Source: an uncultured Thermoguttaceae bacterium (lineage in GTDB: Bacteria > Planctomycetota > Planctomycetia > Pirellulales > Thermoguttaceae). Taken from it: a DNA stretch of 7,354 nt. A program made the position numbers and the translations under genes. The notes beneath the pieces were generated by a model, which saw only the letters and a program-made list of their open reading frames with translations, was not told the DNA's origin and did no database searches. Below are positions 1 through 7,273 of this stretch, in pieces. The DNA lies in assembly GCA_934725735.1 (NCBI GenBank), contig CAKVCP010000106.1:1-7354 (forward strand), written 5' to 3'. Each line of letters opens with the position of its first letter. The stretch's first letter is position 1.

Positions 1-1451
1 TTGGATCTGGTTTGGCGGGGATGACGGCGGCGAACGTCTTGGCGCGCGGCGGTCATAAGGTTCTCCTACTCGAAAGACACTATAAACTCGGCGGGCTCGC
101 CACATGGTTCCGACGAAACGGCGGGGAACATATCTTCGACGTCTCCCTCCACGGCTTCCCCGTTGGAATGATTAAGAGTTGCAAACGATACTGGAGCAAA
201 GAGATCGCCGACAAGATCGTTCAGCTCCCGCGCATTAAGTTTGACAACCCCCAATTCTCCCTCGTCACCACCTTCAACCGCGAAGACTTCACACGTCTTC
301 TCGTCGAGAAATTCAACGTTTCCGAAGAGACCGTCGTCGCCTTCTTCGACGAAGCGCGCGAACAGACGCACTACGGCGACGAAGGGCGCACGACCCGCGA
401 ACTCTTCCAAAAGTTCTTCCCCGGTCGTCCCGACGTCTGGCGACTCCTCATGGAACCGATCACCTACGCCAACGGCTCGACCCTTGAAGACCCCGCGCTA
501 ACCTACGGCATCGTCTTCTCGAACTTCATGTCCAAAGGCGTCTTCACCTTCCAAGGGGGCACCGACCTCTTCGTCAAAATGCTGCGCGACGAACTCGTCA
601 AAAACGGCGTCGATATCGCCCTCAACTCCCCGGCGGAGAAGATTCTCGTCAAAGACGGTCGCGTCGCGGGCGTGAAGATCGCGTCGCGCGGGCTGTCGGT
701 GAATTCTCCCGAAATCGGCGGCGCGCCGAAGGCCGTCTCTCCCCTCGCGGGCAAGGAGATCGCCGCGTCGGCGGTTCTCTCGAACTCCAATCTCAAGGGA
801 ACGATCTTCAATCTCGTCGGTCGCGAATACTTCTCCGAAGATTTCGTCGCGAAGGCGGAGGCGGTGCGCCTCAACAACTCGAGCGTCCAAGTCTACGTCG
901 CCCTCAAAGAAGGGGAGACGATCGACGAAGAACAATGCGGCGACCTCCTCTTCACCTCCGTCGCCCCCGAGTTCCGCACCGACTGGCTCCTCAGCCGCCA
1001 TATCACCAGCCGCACCTACTCCTTCTACTATCCGAAGACGCGTCCCGGCACGGATCGCTACTACGTCGTCGCGAGCTCCAACGCGAATTACGAAGACTGG
1101 GCGAACCTCTCCGACGAAGCGTACGAAACGAGCAAGCAGGATCTTATCGACACGACCCTCGACGCTCTCGACAAGTACGTTCCCGGAATTCGCGACAAGG
1201 TCGCCTACGTCGAAGCCGCGACCCCGAAGACCTTCCGCGACTACACTGACCACTGGCTCGGCGCGAGCTTTGGGACGAAATACGAAGGTCTTGAAATCAG
1301 CCGCTCCCTCAATTCGCAGGTTCCCGGCCTCTATCACGCCGGAAGCGTCGGGATCATCATGTCGGGATGGCTTGGCGCCGTGAACTACGGCGTGATCGCG
1401 TCGAGCGACGTGGACGAATATCTGCTGCGCGTCGCGAACGAGAAGAAATGA
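1..1451 (+). CDS. NAD(P)/FAD-dependent oxidoreductase, phytoene desaturase (CrtI)/RetSat-like, 5' truncated by window edge
   Basis: Probable flavoprotein of the phytoene desaturase/carotenoid isomerase/retinol saturase superfamily, acting on a lipid or polyene substrate that cannot be deduced. The reading frame is already open at base 3. Bases 3-20 encode GSGLAG, the GxGxxG Rossmann loop, continued by MTAANVLARGGHKVLLLER with the ribose-binding Glu at 72-74. This is normally within the first ~25 residues, so only a short N-terminus is missing and the TTG at 12 or ATG at 21 cannot be the true start. Further family signs are GGLATWFRRNGG after the first beta-alpha-beta unit, a central FQGGTDLFVKMLRDELVKNG segment, and a C-terminal FAD-contact stretch (HAGSVGIIMSGWLGAVNYG, about 1335-1391). 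No membrane segment is evident. About 483 visible codons fits the family's ~500 residues. A terminator-like hairpin follows, and a FabZ-like gene lies downstream. Fold and cofactor are well supported. Carotenoid desaturase, isomerase or an acyl-chain oxidoreductase all remain possible. Confidence 0.85.
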   Translation, partial: GSGLAGMTAANVLARGGHKVLLLERHYKLGGLATWFRRNGGEHIFDVSLHGFPVGMIKSCKRYWSKEIADKIVQLPRIKFDNPQFSLVTTFNREDFTRLLVEKFNVSEETVVAFFDEAREQTHYGDEGRTTRELFQKFFPGRPDVWRLLMEPITYANGSTLEDPALTYGIVFSNFMSKGVFTFQGGTDLFVKMLRDELVKNGVDIALNSPAEKILVKDGRVAGVKIASRGLSVNSPEIGGAPKAVSPLAGKEIAASAVLSNSNLKGTIFNLVGREYFSEDFVAKAEAVRLNNSSVQVYVALKEGETIDEEQCGDLLFTSVAPEFRTDWLLSRHITSRTYSFYYPKTRPGTDRYYVVASSNANYEDWANLSDEAYETSKQDLIDTTLDALDKYVPGIRDKVAYVEAATPKTFRDYTDHWLGASFGTKYEGLEISRSLNSQVPGLYHAGSVGIIMSGWLGAVNYGVIASSDVDEYLLRVANEKK

Positions 1452-1457
1452 TCGGAC

Positions 1458-1473
1458 GCGTCGAGGCGTCGAG
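1458..1473. repeat. Perfect 8-bp tandem duplication (GCGTCGAG x2)
   Basis: GCGTCGAG occurs twice head to tail immediately after the oxidoreductase stop codon. Its last three bases overlap the left arm of the following terminator hairpin. In DNA this rich in CGTCG words it may be chance slippage; no function is implied. Confidence 0.4.
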
Positions 1474-1506
1474 AGCGTTCGCGAATCCGCGCGCGCTCTC
1501 TTTTTC
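1471..1506 (+). terminator. Rho-independent terminator after the oxidoreductase gene
   Basis: GAGAGCG (1471-1477) pairs perfectly with CGCTCTC (1494-1500). Inside, CGCG (1480-1483) can pair with CGCG (1488-1491) around an AATC loop, leaving a 2x2 internal mismatch. Five T residues (1501-1505) follow directly. The structure separates the oxidoreductase from the next gene and leaves about 37 bases before that gene's start codon. Confidence 0.75.
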
Positions 1507-1542
1507 ATTTGTCGTAGAGGTTAGGAAAAGAGAGGAGAGGAA

Positions 1543-2019
1543 ATGACGAAACCGGGCGAAGAGTCCTTTTTCGATTCACGGGCCGCAATTCTCGCGTCGA
1601 TTCCGCATCGCGCGCCGTTCCTTTTCGTCGATCAGATCGTCGAAATTACGGAACAGGGGATCAAATGCGCCTATCGTTTTAAGGAGGACGAATATTTTTT
1701 CCAGGGGCACTATCCGAGTAATCCGATCGTGCCGGGGGTGATTCTTTGCGAAGCGGCGATGCAGGCGGGCGCGGTCTTTACGTCGCGCGTTCTCATCGGC
1801 GACAGCGAAGAGAAGACGAAGCTTCCCGTCGTCGGAAGAATGAACGACGTGAAATTCAAGCGTCTAGTGCGTCCCGGCGAACTCATCGAGGAAGAGGTGA
1901 CGCTTAAAGAAAAGATGGCGGGGGCGTACGTTTTTAAGGCGAAGACTTTCTGCGAAGGAAAGTTGGCGCTCTCCTTCGAGTTCATCGTCACCCTCGTCGA
2001 CCCGCCCGAGGAAGTCTAA
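1543..2019 (+). CDS. fabZ: 3-hydroxyacyl-ACP dehydratase, FabZ/FabA-like hotdog-fold protein
   Basis: Predicted cytoplasmic beta-hydroxyacyl-[acyl carrier protein] dehydratase, which would remove water from 3-hydroxyacyl-ACP to give trans-2-enoyl-ACP. At 158 residues it has the usual single-hotdog FabZ length. The N-terminal IPHRAPFLFVDQIVEI (residues 20-35) matches the FabZ opening. The active-site block FFQGHYPSNPIVPGV (52-66) followed by ILCEAAMQAG supplies the catalytic His56 and Glu70 (numbered from this start). The C-terminal half (GRMNDVKFKRLVRPGELI and onward) is the standard central-strand region. The start is fixed by a purine-rich Shine-Dalgarno tract (AGGAG at 1533-1537) five bases upstream. 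The gene follows the FAD oxidoreductase after a terminator and converges on menG. It could be the housekeeping FabZ or a paralogue in a specialised acyl/polyene cluster; the neighbour favours the latter, but only weakly. Confidence 0.88.
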   Translation: MTKPGEESFFDSRAAILASIPHRAPFLFVDQIVEITEQGIKCAYRFKEDEYFFQGHYPSNPIVPGVILCEAAMQAGAVFTSRVLIGDSEEKTKLPVVGRMNDVKFKRLVRPGELIEEEVTLKEKMAGAYVFKAKTFCEGKLALSFEFIVTLVDPPEEV

Positions 2020-2031
2020 AAACGCCGAGAT

Positions 2032-2802
2032 TTAACCCTTGCGCCCGATGTAGAGTCCGAGGACGCCGAAGGTCATCGGTTTGCGCGCGGGGTCGACGAT
2101 TCCCGCGCGTCGCATGTAGTCGAGGACTTGCGCGGGCGAATCGAAGGCGTCGACGCTTTGGGGAAGATACTCGTAGGATTTCTTCTGCGCTTTTGAGAAG
2201 CAGCTCGCCATGAGCGGCATGACGCGGAAGAAGTAGAATCGAAAGATCGGCGCGAAGAGCGGGAATTTGGTCGGCGAGAATTCGAGGATCGCGACGACGC
2301 CCCCCTTGCGGCAGACGCGCGCCATCTCCGCGACGCCCTTTTCCGGATCCTCCATATTGCGCAGTCCGAAAGAGTTCGTCACGGCGTCGAACCTTCCGTC
2401 CTCAAATGGGAGCGCGTGTCCGTCCGCTTCGACAAACTCGACGTCGGGCGCCTTCGCGCGCGCTAATTCGAGCATCTGCGGGACGAAGTCCGACCCGATC
2501 GTCACGAAGGAGGACGCGCCGAGTTTGCGCGCCATTCCCTTGCGCGTCCACTGGCGCCGCTCTTCCAAGACGACGTCGCCGGTTCCCGTCGCGACGTCGA
2601 GGGTCTCGTACTTCTCGCGCGGCGCGTCGCGCTTCTCCGCGACCCATAGCTTGAAGATCGCCGACACGCATCGACGCCGCCACCCTCGATCGAGCCCGAA
2701 GGAAATGCTCCTGTTGAGCAAATCGTATTTGGGAGCGAGCGCGCCAAACATCGCTTTGACGCGGCGCGCGGATTTGTCGACGGTCGGTTTCTGTACGCTC
2801 AT
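2032..2802 (-). CDS. menG: Demethylmenaquinone/ubiquinone methyltransferase, UbiE/MenG family
   Basis: SAM-dependent C-methyltransferase of the UbiE/MenG family, 256 residues. It would methylate demethylmenaquinone to menaquinone, the last step of quinone synthesis. Family marks in order: FGALAPKYDLLNRSISFGLD (19-38) followed by WRRR, SAM motif I LDVATGTGD (68-76), the acidic residue D105 after strand 2, the SFGLRN block (144-149), GGVVAILEFSPTKFP (167-181), and the C-terminal YEYLPQSVDAF (210-220). About 15 extra residues (ERRQWTRKGMARKLGASS) lie between motif I and the D105 strand, more than in the short enterobacterial UbiE. The ATG has a purine-rich AGAGGAAAGG stretch about 8 bases upstream on the minus strand. 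It is divergent from comB and ends 12 bases from the convergent fabZ stop. MenG is preferred over UbiE because a menaquinone-only bacterium is likely; the sequence itself does not separate the two. Confidence 0.9.
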   Translation of the reverse strand: MSVQKPTVDKSARRVKAMFGALAPKYDLLNRSISFGLDRGWRRRCVSAIFKLWVAEKRDAPREKYETLDVATGTGDVVLEERRQWTRKGMARKLGASSFVTIGSDFVPQMLELARAKAPDVEFVEADGHALPFEDGRFDAVTNSFGLRNMEDPEKGVAEMARVCRKGGVVAILEFSPTKFPLFAPIFRFYFFRVMPLMASCFSKAQKKSYEYLPQSVDAFDSPAQVLDYMRRAGIVDPARKPMTFGVLGLYIGRKG

Positions 2803-2832
2803 AGTCGGCGCCTTTCCTCTTTGTAAGTTTCT

Positions 2833-2840
2833 ATTATAAT
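2833..2840. promoter_or_regulatory. Palindromic ATTATAAT: candidate -10 element on both strands between menG and comB
   Basis: ATTATAAT is self-complementary, so it gives TATAAT on the plus strand (2835-2840) and on the minus strand (2838 down to 2833). It is the most AT-rich spot in the 145-163 base divergent intergenic region. It sits 31 bases upstream of the menG start, a sensible distance for a promoter, and roughly 110-125 bases upstream of comB. I see no good -35 box at the right spacing on either strand, so this is a suggestion only. Confidence 0.35.
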
Positions 2841-2865
2841 GCAGGAACGCGCGAGACCGGCAGCG

Positions 2866-2890
2866 TATCGCGCCCTTCGATTATATCGCG
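2866..2890. promoter_or_regulatory. Two direct copies of TATCGCG in the menG/comB divergent region
   Basis: TATCGCG is present at 2866-2872 and 2884-2890, 18 bases start to start, in a region with no gene. The second copy overlaps a small perfect CGCG-TTTT-CGCG hairpin (2887-2898). Direct repeats in a divergent promoter region can be operator half-sites, but both elements are short and could be chance. Confidence 0.2.
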
Positions 2891-2949
2891 TTTTCGCGCC
2901 TCGAACAGACGCCGATTACGGCGACGATTCCCGCGATTGACGCGCTTAT

Positions 2950-2953
2950 GGAG
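2950..2953 (+). promoter_or_regulatory. GGAG ribosome binding site supporting the downstream comB start
   Basis: GGAG lies 12 bases before the ATG at 2966 and overlaps the alternative ATG at 2948. The 2948 codon has only pyrimidine-mixed sequence (GATTGACGCGCTT) before it and no Shine-Dalgarno match. The 12-base spacing is somewhat long, so the choice of start is a preference, not proof. Confidence 0.45.
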
Positions 2954-2965
2954 CCTATTTGCCCT

Positions 2966-3724
2966 ATGACGAAAACGATTGACGTCTATCCCCTTCCGAG
3001 TTTAGTCGACGAATTGCCCGACGCGGGCGTCTGCGTCGCGATCGACGTGCTCCGCGCGACGACGACGATAACGACCGCGCTTGCCAACGGCGCCCTGCGC
3101 GTCCGACCCTTCGAGACTGTCGAGGAAACCTTCGCCGCGAAACGCGCGATCCTCGCCGCGCGCCCCGATCTGGAAGGAAACGTGCTCCTCGGCGGCGAAC
3201 GCGGCGGACTCCCCATCGACGGATTCGATCTCGGAAACTCGCCCGACCTCTATACGCGCGAAGCGATTGAAGGAAAAACGCTCCTCTTCACCACGACGAA
3301 CGGCACGAAGGCGATTTTAAGAGCGCGCGGAAAGCGGCTCCTCGCCTCGTTCCTCAACGCCGACGCGGTCGTGAAGCGGATCCTCGACGCGGATTTCGAC
3401 GCCGTTTCGATCGTCTGCGCGGGAACTAACGGACAGTACACGCGGGAAGACTTGCTCCTCGCGGGTTGTTTGGTCGACAAAATAACGCTCGCGCGAGAAG
3501 GTTACGCGCTCAACGCGCAGGCGGAAGTGTCGCGCGAAGATTGGCGCGTGAACCGCTCGCGCCCCCTCGCGGAACTCCTGCGCGAATCGACCGGAGGGCA
3601 GAACCTCAGCCGCCTCAAGTTGGGAAAAGACATAATCGACGCCGCGCGAATGAACGCGCTCGACGTCGTCGCGGAATATCGACTCGGCGAAATTCGACTC
3701 GATTCCAGCGATTGGAAAAATTGA
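2966..3724 (+). CDS. comB: Probable 2-phosphosulfolactate phosphatase, ComB family
   Basis: ComB family, 252 residues from the chosen start. In methanogens ComB hydrolyses 2-phosphosulfolactate to sulfolactate during coenzyme M synthesis; the bacterial role is uncertain. The family blocks are all present: AIDVLRATTTITTALANGA (25-43), GERGGLPIDGFDLGNSP (77-93), TTTNGT (109-114), CAGTNGQYTREDLLLAG (151-167) and the C-terminal LGKDIIDAARMNALDVV (219-235). These contain the conserved Asp/Arg/Glu residues expected of a Mg-dependent acid-type phosphatase. I chose the ATG at 2966 because MTKTIDVYPLP looks like a normal ComB N-terminus and has GGAG upstream. The ATG at 2948 would add MEPICP without a ribosome binding site. 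No coenzyme M or sulfolactate gene is visible nearby. Family assignment is secure; the physiological substrate is not. Confidence 0.88.
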   Translation: MTKTIDVYPLPSLVDELPDAGVCVAIDVLRATTTITTALANGALRVRPFETVEETFAAKRAILAARPDLEGNVLLGGERGGLPIDGFDLGNSPDLYTREAIEGKTLLFTTTNGTKAILRARGKRLLASFLNADAVVKRILDADFDAVSIVCAGTNGQYTREDLLLAGCLVDKITLAREGYALNAQAEVSREDWRVNRSRPLAELLRESTGGQNLSRLKLGKDIIDAARMNALDVVAEYRLGEIRLDSSDWKN

Positions 3725-3747
3725 CGCGCGTCCGTCGCGACGCTCAA

Positions 3748-3774
3748 TCGTCTCTCGGCCCGGCGCCGAGACGA
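3748..3774 (+). terminator. GC-rich hairpin after comB, lacking a T tract
   Basis: TCGTCTCTCGGC (3748-3759) pairs with GCCGAGACGA (3765-3774) as a ten-pair stem with a 2-base bulge and a CCGGC loop. It starts 24 bases after the comB stop. No T run follows, so it may be an RNA-stabilising or weak termination structure rather than a classical intrinsic terminator. Confidence 0.4.
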
Positions 3775-3778
3775 ACTG

Positions 3779-3805
3779 GATCGCCGCGCGCGATCGTTTA
3801 GCTTT
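3779..3805 (+). terminator. Second hairpin after comB, followed by a T-rich stretch
   Basis: GATCGC (3779-3784) pairs with GCGATC (3790-3795) around CGCGC, followed by GTTTAGCTTTTAG. The stem is only six pairs and the T run is interrupted, so termination here is possible but weak. It lies just upstream of the glyQS ribosome binding site and could instead be part of that gene's leader. Confidence 0.35.
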
Positions 3806-3823
3806 TAGTAAGGAACCTCAATC

Positions 3824-5470
<1,647 letters not shown>

Positions 5471-5493
5471 GCGCTCCTAGCGAAACGTACGAC

Positions 5494-5522
5494 GCGTCGA
5501 CGCGCTGAAACGTCGACGCTTT
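5494..5522 (+). terminator. First of two tandem hairpins after glyQS
   Basis: GCGTCGACG (5494-5502) and CGTCGACGC (5511-5519) form a perfect nine-pair stem with loop CGCTGAAA, followed by only three T residues. It begins 24 bases after the glyQS stop. Confidence 0.6.
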
Positions 5523-5529
5523 AAACGAC

Positions 5530-5571
5530 GCGACGTCCCGCGCTGGGCGTCGCTCTTATTCTATTGATTTT
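5530..5571 (+). terminator. Second tandem hairpin after glyQS, with T-rich tail
   Basis: GCGACG (5530-5535) pairs with CGTCGC (5548-5553), and CCC (5537-5539) pairs with GGG (5545-5547), with one bulged T and a GCGCT loop. The T-rich TCTTATTCTATTGATTTTT (5554-5572) follows. This is the better intrinsic terminator of the two and separates glyQS from the next gene. Confidence 0.6.
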
Positions 5572-5601
5572 TGTCGAACCTACGGCGAAAGGAGACGTTA
5601 G

Positions 5602-5871
5602 ATGAAAAGAGTAAAAGACAACTCCTCGAATCCTCCTCGAAAAGCCGGTATGCTTGGCGTCGGACTCGACGCCGACGACGGCGAAAAAAGATTGACGCGC
5701 GGTAAAAATTTCACCCTCGTCGGGGGAAGCGAAGAAACGCACTCGATGATGCAAGAGACCGCTGTTAAGGTCAACGAGGCGCTTGAACGCAAAGGTAAGA
5801 TGCTTGAAGAAACGTCGCCTCAAGAGTTTCACGACGTGCTGATGGACGTCGTCGACCGCATCCGTCGCTGA
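5602..5871 (+). CDS. Small conserved-looking hypothetical protein (89 aa)
   Basis: I cannot name a function. The start is well supported: AAAGGAGA at 5588-5595 puts GGAG seven bases before the ATG. The product is soluble, highly charged, cysteine-free, and has no signal peptide or membrane segment. A basic, Pro/Ser-containing start (1-15) leads into a Gly/Asp-rich centre GMLGVGLDADDGEKRLTRG (16-34). NFTLVGGSEETHSMMQETA (36-54) follows, then a probable helical C-terminus with two amphipathic helices (about 46-68 and 72-88). The centre has the look of a conserved motif block, and I recall similar small planctomycete hypothetical proteins, but that is memory only. The gene lies downstream of the glyQS terminators and 49 bases before the LarA-like gene with no terminator between them, so co-transcription is likely. 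An antisense frame here (5521-5883, minus) is a codon-aligned shadow. Confidence 0.75.
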   Translation: MKRVKDNSSNPPRKAGMLGVGLDADDGEKRLTRGKNFTLVGGSEETHSMMQETAVKVNEALERKGKMLEETSPQEFHDVLMDVVDRIRR

Positions 5872-5920
5872 GGCGCGACCCATTTATTGTTCACGAATCG
5901 ATTATTTCGACGAGGTATAT

Positions 5921-7207
5921 ATGTCTTGGTTTTCCGAACAGGGAACGCTCTCCCTCGAGCGCGTTCTTGAGTTGGCGCGTCGCGCCGCCGACGAGGCGAG
6001 AGAGCGAATTTGCCGCGAGCCGAAGCGCGTTCTCCTACTCCCGCCTGATATTACGCGCGCTCATTCCGGCGCCGGAAAGATTACCGAGGAACTCTACAAG
6101 ATCTTCTCGAAGACCGCCGAGGTCTACGTCATTCCGACTTTGGGACAGCACGTCCCCCACACCCCCGAGCAGAATCAGTGGATGTTCGGTTCGATTCCCG
6201 AGGAGCGCATCCTCAAGCACGATTGGCGCAACGGCGCGACTCATCTGGGCGAAGTCCCCGCGTCTTTCGTGAAAGAGGTCTCCGGCGGAAAAGCCGACTG
6301 GGCGATTCCGATCGCGCTCAACACCCCTCTCGTGACGGAAAAGTGGGATCTGATTATCAACGTCGGGCACGTCGTTCCTCACGAAGTCCTCGGCTTTGCC
6401 AATCATAACAAAAACTACTTCATCGGGCTGGGCGGCAAAGAAACGATCTGCGCGTCCCACATGATGGCCGCGTGTTGCGGAATCGAAAACAACCTCGGAA
6501 ATCTGATCACGCCTTTGCGTCAATGCTACAACAAGGCGGAAGACGAGCTCCTCGGGTTCCTTCCCGACTGCTACTTCGAAGTGACGATGGCGTACGACGA
6601 CCAGGGCGTTTTGAAGCACTCGGGCGTCTACGTCGGAGACGATCTCGACGTGTACCTCGAGGCCGCGCGCGCGTCTCGCGAGCTCAACGTCACGATCGTT
6701 CCCCCTCTCAAGAAGGTCGTCGCCGTCATGCAAGGGGACGAATTTTACAGCACGTGGGTCGCGAATAAGGCGATTTATCGCACGCGCATGGCGATGGCCG
6801 ACGGCGGCGAGCTCCTTATTATCGCGCCGGGACTGCGACGCTTTGGCGAACAGCCCGACGTCGACGAGTTGATCCGCAAGTACGGCTATTCCGGGACGGA
6901 AAACGTCATGAAGCTCTGGCGCACCGAACCGATCCTCCAGGATCTCACGCACGGCACGGCGCACCTCATCCACGGAAGTTCCGAAGGCCGCTTCAAGATT
7001 ACCTACGCTCCCGGCCATCTCACGAAAGAGGAAGTCGAAAGCGTCTGCTTCGGATACGCCGATCTTGAAGAAACCCTCAAGCGTTACAACCCCGCGACGA
7101 TGAAGAACGGCTTCAACGTCATGCCCGACGGCGAAGAGGTTTACTTCATCAGCACGCCGAGCGCGGGCCTTTGGACGACGGCGGAAAAACTCAAGGCGCA
7201 AAACTGA
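5921..7207 (+). CDS. larA: LarA-family (nickel-pincer-dependent) racemase/epimerase, DUF2088-type
   Basis: Homologue of lactate racemase LarA, 428 residues, cytoplasmic. LarA enzymes invert a 2-hydroxyacid or related carbon by hydride transfer to a nickel-pincer nucleotide. Expected residues: the PPDITRA block (41-47) with D43 and R46, GQH with H77, and GHVVPH (149-154) with H154. K164 of GFANHNK and H180 of KETICASH complete the set. H154-K164-H180 spacings of 10 and 16 equal those of the Lactobacillus enzyme (H174-K184-H200), where the Lys anchors the cofactor and the last His binds Ni. The usual glycine-rich GFSGG before the Lys is replaced by GFANHN, so the substrate pocket probably differs. 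GAGG (5912-5915) lies five bases before the ATG. It follows the small gene 5602-5871 and is closed by a strong terminator. No larB, larC or larE (cofactor synthesis) is visible. Family secure; lactate as substrate is not. Confidence 0.88.
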   Translation: MSWFSEQGTLSLERVLELARRAADEARERICREPKRVLLLPPDITRAHSGAGKITEELYKIFSKTAEVYVIPTLGQHVPHTPEQNQWMFGSIPEERILKHDWRNGATHLGEVPASFVKEVSGGKADWAIPIALNTPLVTEKWDLIINVGHVVPHEVLGFANHNKNYFIGLGGKETICASHMMAACCGIENNLGNLITPLRQCYNKAEDELLGFLPDCYFEVTMAYDDQGVLKHSGVYVGDDLDVYLEAARASRELNVTIVPPLKKVVAVMQGDEFYSTWVANKAIYRTRMAMADGGELLIIAPGLRRFGEQPDVDELIRKYGYSGTENVMKLWRTEPILQDLTHGTAHLIHGSSEGRFKITYAPGHLTKEEVESVCFGYADLEETLKRYNPATMKNGFNVMPDGEEVYFISTPSAGLWTTAEKLKAQN

Positions 7208-7240
7208 TCGTTTCGTCGCAGAGGAAAATCAATAAAATAA

Positions 7241-7273
7241 GCGCGCTCCTTTTGCGAGGAACGCGCCTTTTTT
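7241..7273 (+). terminator. Intrinsic terminator after the LarA-family gene, possibly bidirectional
   Basis: GCGCGCTCC (7241-7249) pairs with GGAACGCGC (7258-7266) with one C-A mismatch and loop TTTTGCGA, followed by C and six T residues (7268-7273). The A-rich AATAAAATAA (7231-7240) before the stem would serve as a T tract for transcription arriving on the minus strand. The remaining sequence to the window end shows no supportable gene. Confidence 0.8.

Noticed and set aside
12..23. TTG at 12 or ATG at 21 as the start of the oxidoreductase
   Set aside because: The frame is open upstream to the window edge, and these codons lie inside or just after the GSGLAG nucleotide-binding loop. Starting there would destroy the motif.
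1455..1464. GACGCGTCGA shared by the post-stop regions of the oxidoreductase (1455-1464) and glyQS (5491-5500) as a dispersed repeat family
   Set aside because: Only two 10-base copies, and the word is built from CGTCG/GCG units that saturate this DNA. Chance is sufficient.
498..1508. 336-codon antisense open frame over the oxidoreductase and its terminator
   Set aside because: Again aligned with the sense codons and beginning in the terminator T tract. The sense frame has the FAD-binding motif and family blocks.
1681..1688. AAGGAGGA inside fabZ as a ribosome binding site for an internal gene
   Set aside because: No ATG, GTG or TTG follows at a suitable distance in a long frame; it is simply Lys-Glu-Asp coding sequence in fabZ.
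2267..2839. 190-codon plus-strand open frame across menG and the divergent promoter region
   Set aside because: It opposes a menG frame full of UbiE/MenG motifs, has no ribosome binding site I can see, and its product is low-complexity and Ser/Arg-rich.
6035..7201. 388-codon antisense open frame inside the LarA-family gene
   Set aside because: Codon-aligned shadow of the larA frame, explained by avoidance of TTA/CTA/TCA codons; the sense strand carries the pincer-enzyme residues.
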